NCBI GenBank assembly: GCA_003254905.1
Contig: QANU01073048.1
Coordinates: forward strand, 94,903-158,902
Length of the DNA stretch: 64,000 nucleotides
From: Nissolia schottii
Taxonomy: Eukaryota > Streptophyta > Magnoliopsida > Fabales > Fabaceae
Direction: 5' to 3'
Of this stretch, positions 11,941-23,470 are shown one piece after another. The notes beneath the pieces were generated by a model. It saw only the letters and a program-made list of their open reading frames with translations. It ran no database searches and was not told where the DNA came from. Within the stretch, counting starts at the first letter, position 1. Each line of letters starts with the position of its first letter. A program made the position numbers and the translations under genes.

Positions 11941-14900
11941 ATGGAACCTTTACGCAACAAGGGTGGGAATTCACAGAAGAAAAGAGATGGGTCTCGTTCT
12001 TCTTCTTCAGCTAAGAACAAGTCCTTCACTTGTTCCACTGAAACCAGTTGCAGTGACTCCAGTGAGGGAGCAAAGGCAAAAGGGTCTTCTCCAATTCGGA
12101 AGGCCACTGTCTCCAAACGTGACAATTCAGATGAAAAGGAAAATGTAGATAATTCCAACTTGGAAGCTGCAATCAGTTCAAAAATGTCAGGTAAGTATTT
12201 TTATTTTATTCTTTTTTACTTGGGAGTTTCAATATCTTTGTGTATATTATAATGCTTTCTCTAGGAACTAGAAGAGGGATGCAGTGCTAATGGCTTGCGT
12301 TTCTATTTCTAGTTTTCATTTTCTGTTTTTTTTGACTGTATTCTATTTTTTAAGGATTTTGTTAAGGAAATAATAAAAACAAAAAAGTGAATTTCTCGTA
12401 CAAAATCCTAAAAAATAGAAAACAACAAACAGGAACGCAAATGCACCATACATACACCCTATACTTATATACATAAAGTTTGTGTTTTAATGCCTGTAAT
12501 GTTTGTGCACTTAATTAAGTATAATTGAGAATATCATCTATAATTTTTTAATGTTTGTGCACTCATGAGAATAAAGTTTGTGCATTATTAATGGTGTATG
12601 TATGAGTGTATAAAATTGGGTGTACACGTAGTATTTTTGTAACTTTTTTAACATCTCAAGAAATTTTTAACTCTAATCTGTTTAGAACTCAAAATAAGCT
12701 CATCCAAACACATTTTTTCATTTTTGGTTAAGTTCTTTGGTGGTTGTCTAATTACTGCTAATTTATTAGGAAAAATTGTTGGGGCAGAGGTTCATATGAT
12801 GAAGGAAAGGTTTGCGAAATTACTGCTTGGTGAAGATATGTCAGGATCAGGAAAAGGGGTGTGCACTGCTTTGGCCATCTCAAATGCTATTACTAATCTG
12901 TGTGGTACGCTTTTCTCTCTTACACCAAAAGTGATGTTGAGGCTCATGCTATAGTTGAGAGCAATGTTGCTTCTTTCTGCTTTGGAAAATTCTTCAAATT
13001 TTCTGTTTTGGTATACATTTCTTGATGTTTGTAACAATTCATTCAATTGGGATTTCAATCAACATTCAGCCACTGTATTTGGGCAACTGTGGAGACTAGA
13101 ACCTTTGCCTTGCGAGAAGAAATCGATGTGGCAGAGAGAGATGGAATGGCTTCTTTGTGTTAGTGCTCACATTGTTGAGTTGATGCCTTCCTGGCAAACA
13201 TTTCCAGATGGAAGTAAGCTTGAGGTAAAATTGGACTTAGTCCCCATCTGCGACTTCAATTTTCTTTTCCTTGAAGAACAATCAAGCAGAACTCTATTAT
13301 GATATTAATTAGAATTTTGCTAACAAGTGCCGGACACTTGTTAAAGTAAAAAAAATATGGTAAATTTTCACTGTAAAATTTTTTTTTTTTAAGCACTCAA
13401 CGCATTAAAAACACTGAAAGCTTCAAATCATTTGGCACTTGTTAGCTAAACCCTTTCAGAAATGTGATGTTTTTGTGATATGGTGCATTGTGTAGGTAAT
13501 GACTTGCAGGCCAAGGTCGGATATTTTCATCAATCTTCCGGCTTTGCGTAAACTTGACAACATGCTTCTCGTAAGTAGTGAGGATCTTATTCTTTCATTG
13601 GTATACTAGTAGTTAGTAGAGAAACCATTCTGAGGTTTTTCGCGTGCACTGCCCTTTTATCACAGGAAATTTTAGATGGTTTCGCTGGTACGGAGTTTTG
13701 GTATGTTGACCAAGGAATCTTAGCCCCGGATGGAGATGGATCAGCATCTTTTCGCAAAAGAATTCTTCGGCAAGAGGAGAAGTGGTGGCTTCCGGTTCCC
13801 CGTGTTCCCCCTTCCGGTCTTGGTGATGACTCAAGAAAGCAGTTGAATCACACACGAGAATGTGCGAACCAAATACTAAAAGCAGCCATGTCTATCAATG
13901 GCCTTGCATTAGCTGAAATGGAAGTTCCTGAGTCATATTTAGAAGTCCTTCCAAAGGTATGATTACCAACATAAATAGATTTTGGTGCATTGCATGATTA
14001 AGAATTTGATATGCATAAGATTGATTACAAACACTGCGAGTTTATTAATACAGCTTGCACAGACTATAACACAGCCTATAACTATGCTGCATCATAAACT
14101 CAAGGGGGGCAAACACATATTTTGAGTAAACCTTCAAATTCATTCGTAGAGTTGTTGACATCGGTCATGTTCATCCCCATGCTATGGAAATGATCATATC
14201 ACTCCTTGAAGTTCCCAAAAACCAGTCAAGTTAGTCTTTTGACATCAGTCAAATTAGTCTCTCCCAGGGGTTGACCCACTTTTGGAAACCTCAAAGACTA
14301 ATAATATGATCATTTCCATATCCTGCGAATGAACTTGATCGAAACTGATAACTCTAAGGATGAGTTAGGTTTATTGCATATATTTTCTCTAAATATATGT
14401 AGACTACTTAGTACCTGTTGTGACATGTTCTAGTTAATGTTCTGCAGGATTTTACATTATCTTGAATTTTAAATTAGATATTTCATAGAGTTCTTCAAAG
14501 TTCAAAGACACATGACACATTGTCTGAACTTTTCAGAATGGAAGAACTTGCCTAGGGGATTTCATTTACCGTTACATAACATCAGACCAATTCTCTCCGG
14601 AGTGCCTCCTTGATTGCCTGGAACTCTCCTCTGAACACGTTGCGCTACAGATTGCTAACCGTGTGGAAGCCTCAATTTATGTGTGGAGGCGCAAAGCTCA
14701 CTCTAGACCCCCGCCTAATCCCAACCATTCAATCGCAAAGTCATCCTGGGAAATGGTCAAGGACTTCATAGCCGATGGAGATAAGCGAGAATTTCTGGCA
14801 GAAAGAGCTGAAAGCATTCTACTTTCGTTGAAGCAGCGTTTCCCAGGTTTAACTCAAACTACCTTGGACATCAGCAAGATCCAGTGCAACAAGGTTCCAT

Positions 14901-15624
14901 GCTTCTCTTTCTTTCCTTTTTCATCAAGTAAACTAACGAATCACTTTCCTAGTGCATGTTTGGTTGTCAAGTGGGGTAAACCTAGAATCGATTTTGAGTC
15001 TCAGCATAGAAGTGAAATTTTCTCACTTCTAGGACACCAAAATCGATTCTGAGTCACCAAAACGGAAATTCAAACACGCTAATAATGTAGATGTTCCTCC
15101 CAAGGCCTTCACATTGAGACATTTCGTTTCGAACATTTCAGGATGTTGGGAAATCCATACTAGAGAGCTACTCAAGAGTTTTGGAGAGCATGGCGTTTAA
15201 CATTGTCGCTCGCATAGATGATTTGCTATATGTGGATGACTTGACCAAACATTCAGACAGGTTCCAATTAGTACCAACAATTAATGTGGTTTCTCAGCAG
15301 AAGATTCCACATCCACTGACAGTGTCAAACACAGGCACTCCGCGCAAAGCAGCCTTTGGCATGCCGAGATTTTCGCCTGCACAACTAATTAGTCCTTCAA
15401 GGGCTCCTTTGGTCGGCAACAATAACAACATCATTATCAAACCTCATCGCCGTGGCTTTGGGGTGAGAAGAGTGCTGTCAAATTATCTTGGAGGCGAGAC
15501 GAAAGCAACAAAGGTTTTTAGCAGCAATTCAACCGAGATGACTAGTTCAAACCAATGTAGTAGGAAAACAGAACATCCAGAACCCCAGAAGGAGTCATAC
15601 ACCACGAAAAGGAAGACAAAATGA
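11941..15624 (+). CDS. RopGEF: Rop guanine nucleotide exchange factor (PRONE domain)
   Basis: RopGEFs activate plant Rho-type GTPases (Rop/RAC) by promoting GDP release, usually at the plasma membrane downstream of receptor-like kinases, in polar growth. Seven exons join in frame: 11941-12190, 12788-12904, 13070-13224, 13496-13570, 13666-13956, 14537-14893 and 15142-15624, giving 575 residues. The variable N-terminus (1-83) is rich in Ser, Lys and Asn. The PRONE domain spans about 84-454 and is complete: [29 protein letters not shown] [48 protein letters not shown] and the closing [15 protein letters not shown]. The tail holds a conserved-looking [15 protein letters not shown] segment and [13 protein letters not shown], as remembered for the RopGEF5/6/7 type. 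The ATG is chosen because it follows a TATA box and is the first in frame. No disruption is seen. Introns 1, 5 and 6 hold foldback repeats. Family call very secure; subfamily tentative. Confidence 0.95.
12297..12438. repeat. Foldback MITE in RopGEF intron 1
   Basis: The ends GCGTTTCTATTTCTAG and an inverse with AGGAACGC enclose an inner inverted pair, ATTTTTTAAGGATTTTGT and ACAAAATCCTAAAAAAT. Similar terminal and inner motifs occur in the element at 52079-52277 in the DAR2-type gene. Non-coding and contained in the intron. Confidence 0.55.
14124..14378. repeat. Foldback element, family F copy 1 (RopGEF intron 5)
   Basis: The left arm (AGTAAACCTTCAAATTCATT ... GGAAATGATCATAT) and right arm (ATATGATCATTTCC ... 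GAGTTAGGTTTATT) are inverse copies. Two relatives lie at 50141-50400 and 54451-54680. All are non-coding and intronic or gene-flanking. Confidence 0.65.
14954..15079. repeat. Small foldback MITE in RopGEF intron 6
   Basis: The pair AGAATCGATTTTGAGTCTCA / AAATCGATTCTGAGTCA and the central AGAAGTGA / TCACTTCT form a hairpin. The outer ends GCATGTTTGG and TTCAAACACGC are roughly inverse, as in small hAT-type MITEs. It fills about half of the 248-bp intron. Confidence 0.5.
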
Positions 15625-15662
15625 TGAGTGTGGTTGAAACTCTTGTAAACATTTATGATAGT

Positions 15663-15691
15663 TTTATTTTATTTATTTATTTATTTATTTA
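15663..15691. repeat. TTTA microsatellite in the RopGEF 3' region
   Basis: About six TTTA units follow the RopGEF stop codon by about 40 bp and probably lie in its 3' UTR. Confidence 0.7.
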
Positions 15692-15699
15692 CCTCCTTT

Positions 15700-17311
15700 G
15701 TATTATTTACTAGTATATGTTGTTAGTTGGGAATGAAGATTCATAGCTGTGGAGGTTATTGCAGTCTCTTACTGAATTCTGAAATGGTTCAACATGAAAG
15801 TTGTTGTTGTTGTTGTATATGTTTTACGTTTGAGTGATATTATAAAATTATTAGGACTCTCCCATGTTTTGGAGCAAGTTTTTCACGATCAGTTCTTAAA
15901 TCAGAGAATGACACATGAAAGTTTTTCTTAACTACACACTCTTAAGTTAGAAAAATATCTACACATCATTGATTGGAGAACTGGGTTAATAAAGATATAA
16001 AGAATTGGATCAAAATTTTGTCCAATGTGAGATTGATACTTGATACCATAGCCAGCAGCCACTCCTTGCAGCTGCAACGAGTTATAACAAAAATTAAATT
16101 AATGATTTTTGTGATATAGAAAATGTATTTTCCTCTGTTCAGATACACACATCCAAGGTCTTTGTATCATCTGTCACCAACATTGTATGATATGGATTGT
16201 AGTTAGTGAGTTTCAGCCTTTAGTTATATTAGTTACTCAAGTTGTTAGTATCATTAACAAAGAGTAATATGTAGGCACATGTGCACACTCAAAACAAAGC
16301 ACTAAGAAGTGTTATTATTACTAACCACAGCAGTAAAACCATGTTAATTGAGAGGAATGAAGACCTAGAAACCATAGAGTACATATGGAACATCATTACA
16401 AAACAAAAGTCTAAAGGCCAGTTACAAATATGGAAGCTTTTTATAAAATACAAACCAGGGAGCAGTTTTTGGCCTCATTGTGTTGACTAACTTAACTAAT
16501 ACTCCATCTTGTACAAAATAATTGTTATTTCCACTTTTAAAATACATTCATGCAAAATATATATATGCTTCTACCATGTCTTATTTCCAGAGTACTGATT
16601 ATAATAGAGAACTTCAGTAACGCATCATGCAACAGTAGGCACTGCAAACAAAATCAGCAGAGTTAACTAGTGAATCAATTAAAGACACATATGCATGTAT
16701 GCTTTCACTATAGAGATTAATTTTGATATTCTAACGATATAATCATTGTTAATTAATCATACACTATCAAATGCGAGACTTTTAAAATAGTAGACACAAG
16801 AGTAAGTCACTTGTGTTTATGTGACAACACACGTAATTGTATACATGCGTAAAATAATTTTACAACGTAAATGCATCAAAATTAAATCACTTTACTTTAC
16901 TATGTATTGTAGTCCAGCAAAGCAAAGGTGCCATGATTTTTCTTATAGGAATAACAAGTTGATCTTGTTTAAAATTTAACAACTTGTTCAAGAGATAATA
17001 AAATAGAATCGGCATATATATCTTTTTGAGGTTGAATCCAATATAAGAAAAAAGGATTTAAGTAAAAGATAAAGATACATCTAAAAAGTCAAGTGAGCAT
17101 AATAATTAAATCTCGAAACTTGTATGAAAATGAGTCGAGGGATAGATAAGATACCTGGTCTACAGGGTCCCGAGTTTTTTTTTATTTTAGTGATTTTAAT
17201 AATAAAGGGAACCTGCGAAAACAGAAAATAATAGAAGCATCCTAAGGTGAGTAATTAAATTTGTTTTTCCAGTTTTAATATCTTTTGTGATTTGTCTCAA
17301 AATTCCTTTAG
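15700..17311. other. Intergenic DNA between two convergent genes
   Basis: No recognisable gene. A possible 17-bp last exon of the minus-strand SIS-like gene is at 16625-16641 (see that entry). The rest is AT-rich. Confidence 0.45.
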
Positions 17312-17839
17312 CTAGCTACTGGTTGAAGAATGTGCCCTGATCCTACCTTGCCACCAGTTCCCTCTTGAAGCGTCGTTTGAATCGTTACCAGTACCATTGG
17401 GATCGCCACTACCCTCCTTATCTTTCTTGAACTGCAAAGATGGAAATTTTGATTGACAATTAATGTCCACCTTTAAAGATAAATATAAAGGTGTAGTCTT
17501 TTAAAATTTAAAAATTAATGAGATTTTAAGCTATAATTCACTCAAAGTAACATTCTAATTCAAAATGCTAAGATGATTAGAAAAAAAAGACAATCCTAGC
17601 TCCCAATCTAGAATTAAAAGAAGAAAAAAAAAAAAAAAAAAAAAAAAAAGGTACAGGGAGGAAATTAAGGTGATGCATACAGATGGTGGAGGCGGAAAAA
17701 TGGAACCAAAGAGACCGTTGGAGGAAGATGAAGTAAAGGAAGAAGAATCCTTAGGACCAAAAAGATGATCGAGATTCGTGGTGGTGGTTGATGATGATGA
17801 TGATGAAGAGCCACCTATTTGCTTTTTGCTCTTGTCCAT
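17312..17839 (-). CDS. Small serine-rich protein, SIS (salt-induced serine-rich) type
   Basis: A short plant-specific protein. The Arabidopsis relative I recall is called salt-induced serine-rich; its molecular role is not established. Exon 1 (17839-17681) encodes MDKSKKQIGG, a Ser/Thr run, LDHLFGPKD and GLFGSIFPPPPS. Exon 2 starts at 17431 and carries FKKDKEGSGD and ASRGNWWQG, which match the two conserved ends of that family. Reading through to the TAG at 17312 gives 92 residues. Alternatively, a good GT donor at 17346 (WWQ|G) can splice to an acceptor ending at 16642, so that exon 3 (16641-16625) ends the protein as VPTVA, 86 residues. The middle YYGGQ-type segment that I recall in relatives is absent. 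The leader is CT-rich, with a TATA box at 18061. A Mutator-like element lies immediately upstream. Confidence 0.7.
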
Positions 17840-18060
17840 GTTAATATGTGTTACTGGTTGGTTGCAAAACCTTAGATTTTTGAGACGCTTCTAATTTGGT
17901 CAACCAACGAATTACAAACCTATGTTTGGATAGAAATATTTTTTTTGTTTCAGAGAAAGAGGTCAACAAAATACAGATAATAAGGAGAAGAGGACGAGAG
18001 AGAGAGAGAGAGGAAAGAGCGCGAGTAGTATGGATGTGTTGAAAGGGCAACCAATCTGCC

Positions 18061-18069
18061 CTATTTATA
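18061..18069 (-). promoter_or_regulatory. TATA box of the SIS-like gene
   Basis: On the minus strand the sequence reads TTATAAATAG, followed by a CT-repeat leader (18030-17990) and then the ATG at 17839. The Mutator-like element begins at 18081, about 11 bp further upstream, so any original proximal promoter elements are now separated from this TATA box by 1.75 kb. Confidence 0.65.
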
Positions 18070-18072
18070 AGC

Positions 18073-19834
18073 ACAAAAATGGGATTTTTTTTACCAAAAT
18101 AAAATAAATATAAAATACCTTATTTCTACCGTGAAATAATTGCAATTTTTTTTAAATGAATCATGTTTTGGAGTTGATTTAAATCAACTCCCGTGTAACT
18201 CAATTTTTTTTAATTGAAAGTTAATTTAAATTGGCTTTTAATTTTATTTTATTTTTTAAAACAAAAGTCAATTTAAATCAACTCTTTCACAATTCAAACT
18301 CTCGATACAGTTGTACTAGGACCACTAAGCCCAACTATATGTTCCAGTCTGCACGTTTTCAAGCAGAGGGAAAAATTTTAGGTGCACTCGGTTCCCCAAT
18401 TTATTGCATTGGAGGAACCCTCCAAGCATAAGGAGAATGTATGCCCGGGTGCACTGCAGAATAGTCAGCGAGTCTGTCTGCCCCTCCCTGATCAAAACAA
18501 GGTATCTGCGTTGGACCCACTTAAGCATAATAGTGGATCCTTTTCTAGTGTGTTGTGAGAGACTTTTCTCCAAGCAGCTCCTCACACAGCGCTCATTGCA
18601 TCCTGCTGTTAAAGTGATTCACCCAATCTCCCGTCAAGCCAGTAACAACCAGACCTTCACTGGGAAGGCCGAGTATGACTACAATATCATGTAATGTGAC
18701 CGCGCACTCTCCAAAAGGTAAATGGAAAGTGTGGGTCTCAAGACACCACTTCTCTACCAGGGCACTAACCAATGCCCTGTCATACTGGAATGTGGCATAA
18801 TGTGCGCAACACCCCAAAATTGGGCAGCCACCAGTCCCTATTCCATCAACAGATGCAACTCATGGAAATTTGCATATTGTCTCATCTCCAACGCTCAAGG
18901 CTACAAAATGACATAAAAAAAAGGATATTCAGATTAATTACGCTCATAAAAAGTGACTCAAATTAAAATTATAAAATACGACAACACATTCTGCGAAATT
19001 AGTTTCTTTTACAGTGAAATCCATAAATTAATCGATTAACTGCTCTATCTTAACAATCTACTCAAAAAGCTTACATATACCTTATCCATCTACAATAACT
19101 CTATAGATCTAACATTCAAGTTCAATAAAATATTCGTTCAATAACAATATATTATTAATCTACCAAACATTTTATTTATAAATTTACAAATCTCCACTAG
19201 CATTTTTGACCTACAATAACTTAACATTTGTCTTATCAATCTACCAAACATTTTAATTATAAATTTATAAATCTAACATTTAAGACATTTCATCAAACAC
19301 TTCACTTCTACTAAAAGTTTTCATAATTTTTACAACACTAACATGAATAGAAACACAAGAACGTTATGGTAAAAAATATCTACGTACTTGAATGTTCACT
19401 CGAGGTTGGAAGTGGTCAACATCGTTCAAATGCATTAAATTTTCACCTTTCATTGCATTGCTTACCAAAAATTCAATCCCACAAGATTTTTAAAGAGAGA
19501 GAGATTTTTTAGAGAGGTGGAGAGTTTGAATTATGAAGGAGTCGATTTAAACTGACTCTTATTTATAGGCAATACACAGAAGTCGATTTAAATAGACTTC
19601 AATAGAAGTCAATATGAATCAACTTTTGTTTTTCTTAAAAAAAATTAAAAATAAAAATTGGAAGTCGATCTAAATAATCGACTTCCAATTTAAAAAAAAA
19701 TATTAAAATTTGAGTTACACGAAAGTCGATTTAAATTAACTCCCTTTATAAGGAAAATGATTCATTTTAAAACAACTTTGCAAAAAAAATGGGGCATTTT
19801 GTTTATTTTATTTGATAAAAAATCCCACAAAAAT
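18073..19834. mobile_element. Complete Mutator-like element (18081-19826) with 8-bp target duplication
   Basis: The element starts GGGATTTTTT at 18081 and ends AAAAAATCCC at 19826. It is flanked on both sides by the identical octamer ACAAAAAT (18073-18080 and 19827-19834). The terminal inverted repeats are long: the left (to about 18305) and right (from about 19520) share ATAAAATAAA, AAATGAATCAT, GTGTAACTCAA, ACAAAAGT and AATTCAAACTCTC blocks in order. Both arms contain several copies of the palindromic core AAGTCGATTTAAATCGACTT in diverged form. Long TIRs with an 8-9 bp duplication are typical of Mutator-like elements. No transposase is present. The cargo is a broken plant-mobile-domain gene on the minus strand, with a TATA box (CTATAAATAAG, 19557-19568) inside the right TIR. 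Confidence 0.85.
18325..19453 (-). pseudogene. Plant mobile domain (PMD, MAIN-like) pseudogene carried by the Mutator-like element
   Basis: The PMD is a plant domain found in MAIN/MAIL proteins and in transposons; its biochemical role is unclear. A likely first exon (19453-19388; MKGENLMH, DVDHFQPRVNIQ) ends at a GTACGT donor. The PMD follows at about 18830-18593 with QYDRALVSALVEKW, ETHTFHLPFGE and LHDIVVILGLPSEG, then WVNHFNSRMQ and a stop. After a frame change, 18585-18325 continues with CTRAYILLMLGGFL, NRVHLKFFPLL and TGTYSWA, then a stop. Between exon 1 and the main block the frame is also lost, around 18850. The family's region after the YSW motif is missing. This was once a spliced PMD gene and is now at least doubly frameshifted and truncated. 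Confidence 0.8.
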
Positions 19835-19844
19835 GTGTTCTCTG

Positions 19845-20360
19845 AGATAAGACTTAAATATATTTTAGTCCTAACAAGTTTATTTATGATATTTAACTTA
19901 AGTTGTTAATTTTAACTTTTATTTTATTTTATTTTAGTCTATGTCAATGGTAGGACTCTATAAATTTTAGTTTCTATTATTAATGAATCTCTATTAACTA
20001 CTAACAATGTAGTTAATGAGAAGTCACATAAGCAGTTTCATGTGAGCTAAATATGCTAGTCTGGCTCATAATTCAACCCAAACTCAATCCTCTAATCTGT
20101 TGTTTGACCCAATTTTAAGTGGTAATGGGTCATAATTTAGGGACAAATTCAAGTCAAATAGAATACTATGAACCATGTTATAAGCCATGTGAGTTTATTT
20201 TGCTCACATTGTACTGTTGACGTGAGATTCTGGTACTGATAGTCATATTAATAATTAATAGAGTTCTACTAATGGTAATTAAAACTATGTAATTTTTTAT
20301 ATGTTCAAACTAAAACAAACCAATAATAATTTAAAAAATTTAAATCAAATCTTAGAAATT
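19845..20360. repeat. Dispersed repeat of about 500 bp, copy 2
   Basis: Collinear with 11016-11490: CTTAAATATATTTTAGTCC at the start, then CCAATTTTAAGTGGTAATGG, GTTTATTTTGCTCAC and AATAATAATTTAAAAAA. Non-coding. It lies directly beyond the Mutator-like element, in what was the upstream region of the SIS-like gene. Confidence 0.55.
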
Positions 20361-22025
20361 TGCCATCTCCAAAAATTTATAGCAGGAGATTTCCATATAT
20401 TACAATAAGTTTTAAAGTAAACTCCTCTAAGATACTACACTTAACTCGGATATAAGTCAAAGATCTGTGATAATGATATGATTCATAAATTCATACTGCA
20501 AGTTAAAGATTCATGTCAGTGAACATTCAATATGTATGTGCTATCAAAGTTACACTAGCATAAGCAACCATGTTCTTATGGATCTTTCAACACAGAACAT
20601 TAGGATATTTTGTAATAATACAAAACATTTGGATTCATATATCCAATAAAATTAGGCTATTTTGTAATAATATTCTTTCATCTCATATTATAAAATTGTA
20701 AAACACAAGAATATATTCTTATGACGGGTTTCAAGGCTTTTAATGGAAAATTTTAAAATAAAAGCCTTATTCCTTATTTTTATTTGTTTTTTTATATATA
20801 AAAAATTGAACATAGAAAAAAAAATGAAATATTTAAATTTTGGGCCGAAAACGAAGTTCATGCTAATCAAATACTTCTGTTTTTCACAAAGGTAAAAATT
20901 CATTGATCATGAACATGGCGAGCCCCTGAAACAAACTAGGCACCAAAAACAGAGGGGGTTTCCCAACGAATAGCATAAAGCAAAACAATCGAACGTAGTT
21001 TATTAATAGAGAGAAGAGAAATTTATTTGGTAGTTTTTCACTTATGTCATGGGTAAATATCTTTTTCATTAGATTTTTTTTATTTTTGACAATTTTTAAA
21101 ACTAAATTTATCAAATTTTGCATCGTTATGTTCTATTGATTTTGACAAATTTTTTATTAATTAAATGACTAAAAAAGTCAATTTATAAGAAGTTTAAAGA
21201 TTAACAGTTCATTTGTAATGAAAATTATTAATTTATCACATTAGATCGTATAACACATCAATGTCATATTAAATCGTAAAATGATGACAAAATTTGATGA
21301 ATTTAATTCTCAAAATTATCAAAAAAAATTAATAAAAGATGGTATTTACTCTATGTAACATGTGAGAATCCAACTATTTGTAATCCGAATCTCTTAAATA
21401 CGATACAAGGGTTAGGGACACAGACTAAGCTCAAGATTCTCGAGGAAATTGATTTTTTTTCTTTTTCATAAACTTCATTTACCCTTACTAACTTGATATC
21501 TCACATTTTGAGTGCAACCATGAGCATAAAAAATATTTCGTTCAGAGCAATCATCGTTCACTTTCTAAGATTAGTTGGTAGATTTATGTGAAAAAAATCA
21601 ATTTTAATTTTGTCAAAATCACTTTTTAAATTAAAATATCATGCCAAAACTACTTTACTTTGAAATCAATTATTATAAAATCATTATTTTTTTATCCAAA
21701 ATTAATTTTGTAAAAGCAGAATCAAATACACTTGGTGACTAATCTTGACATAGCCATAGTCTAGAATTTCCAATGTCAAGCAGAACATGTATATAGGACC
21801 TATTTTGAATTGAATGAACTTTGAAACGAATAGTATTTGGTAAGTGGAACTGCAAGAATAAAGAAACCTAACATGATCAGATAAACTTTATTCCCGTAAT
21901 AATATGATTAGATTGATGTATTACGGTTAATTGAGTCCATTTTAATTTGATGGTGCTAAAAAATGTTTTGCAAAAGGTCACATGCATTAACGGGTGATAA
22001 AAAGGACCAAAGTAGATGGAGGAAA

Positions 22026-22056
<31 letters not shown>

Positions 22057-22385
22057 TGCGGGCGTGGGGTTGTGGGAGAATTTTATTTATGGTGAAAGCT
22101 ATGGTACTAAAAGAATTCCCTTCGTCCTCTCATATTCCTTTTGCTTAAAAAAGAAAAAATATATTCCTTTTGGATAAATAGGCATAACAAGAACATGCAT
22201 ATATCGGAGAATTTTAGGGAGCTATAGCTTCCAAAGCAAACTATGGTTACCTTTTTATTAAACAAAATGAAAAAAGAGCTCTCTCGAAGCTTTCATTTTG
22301 TCACATTTTGTGAATGGGTAAATTAAAAGGTTATTCTTATTTTGTCTAGTGGTAAGAGTACAGTGAGGTATAGTTTGAATCTAAA
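20361..22385. other. Intergenic DNA with a TATG microsatellite
   Basis: No gene recognised. Eight TATG units lie at 22027-22058. A short PPLFL-type frame near 20990-20920 on the minus strand has no recognisable family. Confidence 0.5.
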
Positions 22386-22847
22386 CCATTTGTAACGACC
22401 CTATAAATCATTATCTACACGCAAGGGATTGATTCCCTTACGCAAGCCTCCTAGCATATTAATCATGAAAAACATGTAACTTTTATAAATAAAGAGGAAA
22501 CATTTTAAATAAAACTAAACGTCATGATATAATATAATAAAAATCCTTTTATAAGATAGGAAATATATATATAATTCAAAATACGCTACACTCTGTTTGT
22601 AGTCCACTGTAGCACTCTGAAGACTGACATGAATATAAACTATCCTTAAAACTGAAATAACCGAAGAATACTTCATGACAACATGAAGCTCACTAAGAGT
22701 CCAAAATACTGAGATCTACTGAATGAGCGGCGCGTCTTCGTTAACGGTATCTGAAAAAGGTTGATGAGGGGTGAGTCATCGCTTAGTGAATGACAAACTC
22801 CACGACGACATGAGACAGTTCATAACCATGGCATGCAAATGCAATAC

Positions 22848-22905
<58 letters not shown>

Positions 22906-23424
22906 ACAATCATGAAATCGTTAATAGAAGAAGAAGAAGAAGAAGAAGATAATCAAGTAGGGAGCTCTCTAGATAGACATTCTGAGCATTACGGTTTAGT
23001 TGTTCCTAAAATGTCCAGGCTTTACGGTTTTGCCTTAAATCTACGTGAACCCTATTCTACTTTACGATCGTACAAGGTATACTAGGGTTAATGTAGGTTG
23101 TCGCTGACTTACAATTTTATCCTAGATATCCTCCCATGAAAACGATTTTAAATACATCACATGATCATCATAACATAATCCTTATACTGATATCATAACA
23201 TGACTTAATATCTTTAAGTGTTTTATCTTGAAAAAATAAAGGTAGATTAAGATCTCATGCTTAAGGAGGTTCTAAGGTAAGAGAGGTGTGTCACAATGGA
23301 TATCCTAAGTACCAAGTCTTGTTTTTAGCCAGAACCTTTCCTTGACATAAGTCTTCTCCCACCAGAATCATTTCTTAACTAAACAATATGAATATCTATA
23401 TCGCTTAATATTAATCATACGCAC

Positions 23425-23470
<46 letters not shown>

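Noticed and set aside
22848..22949. CRISPR-like or other regular array
   Set aside because: Simple AT and GAA microsatellites in plant DNA; there are no spacers.
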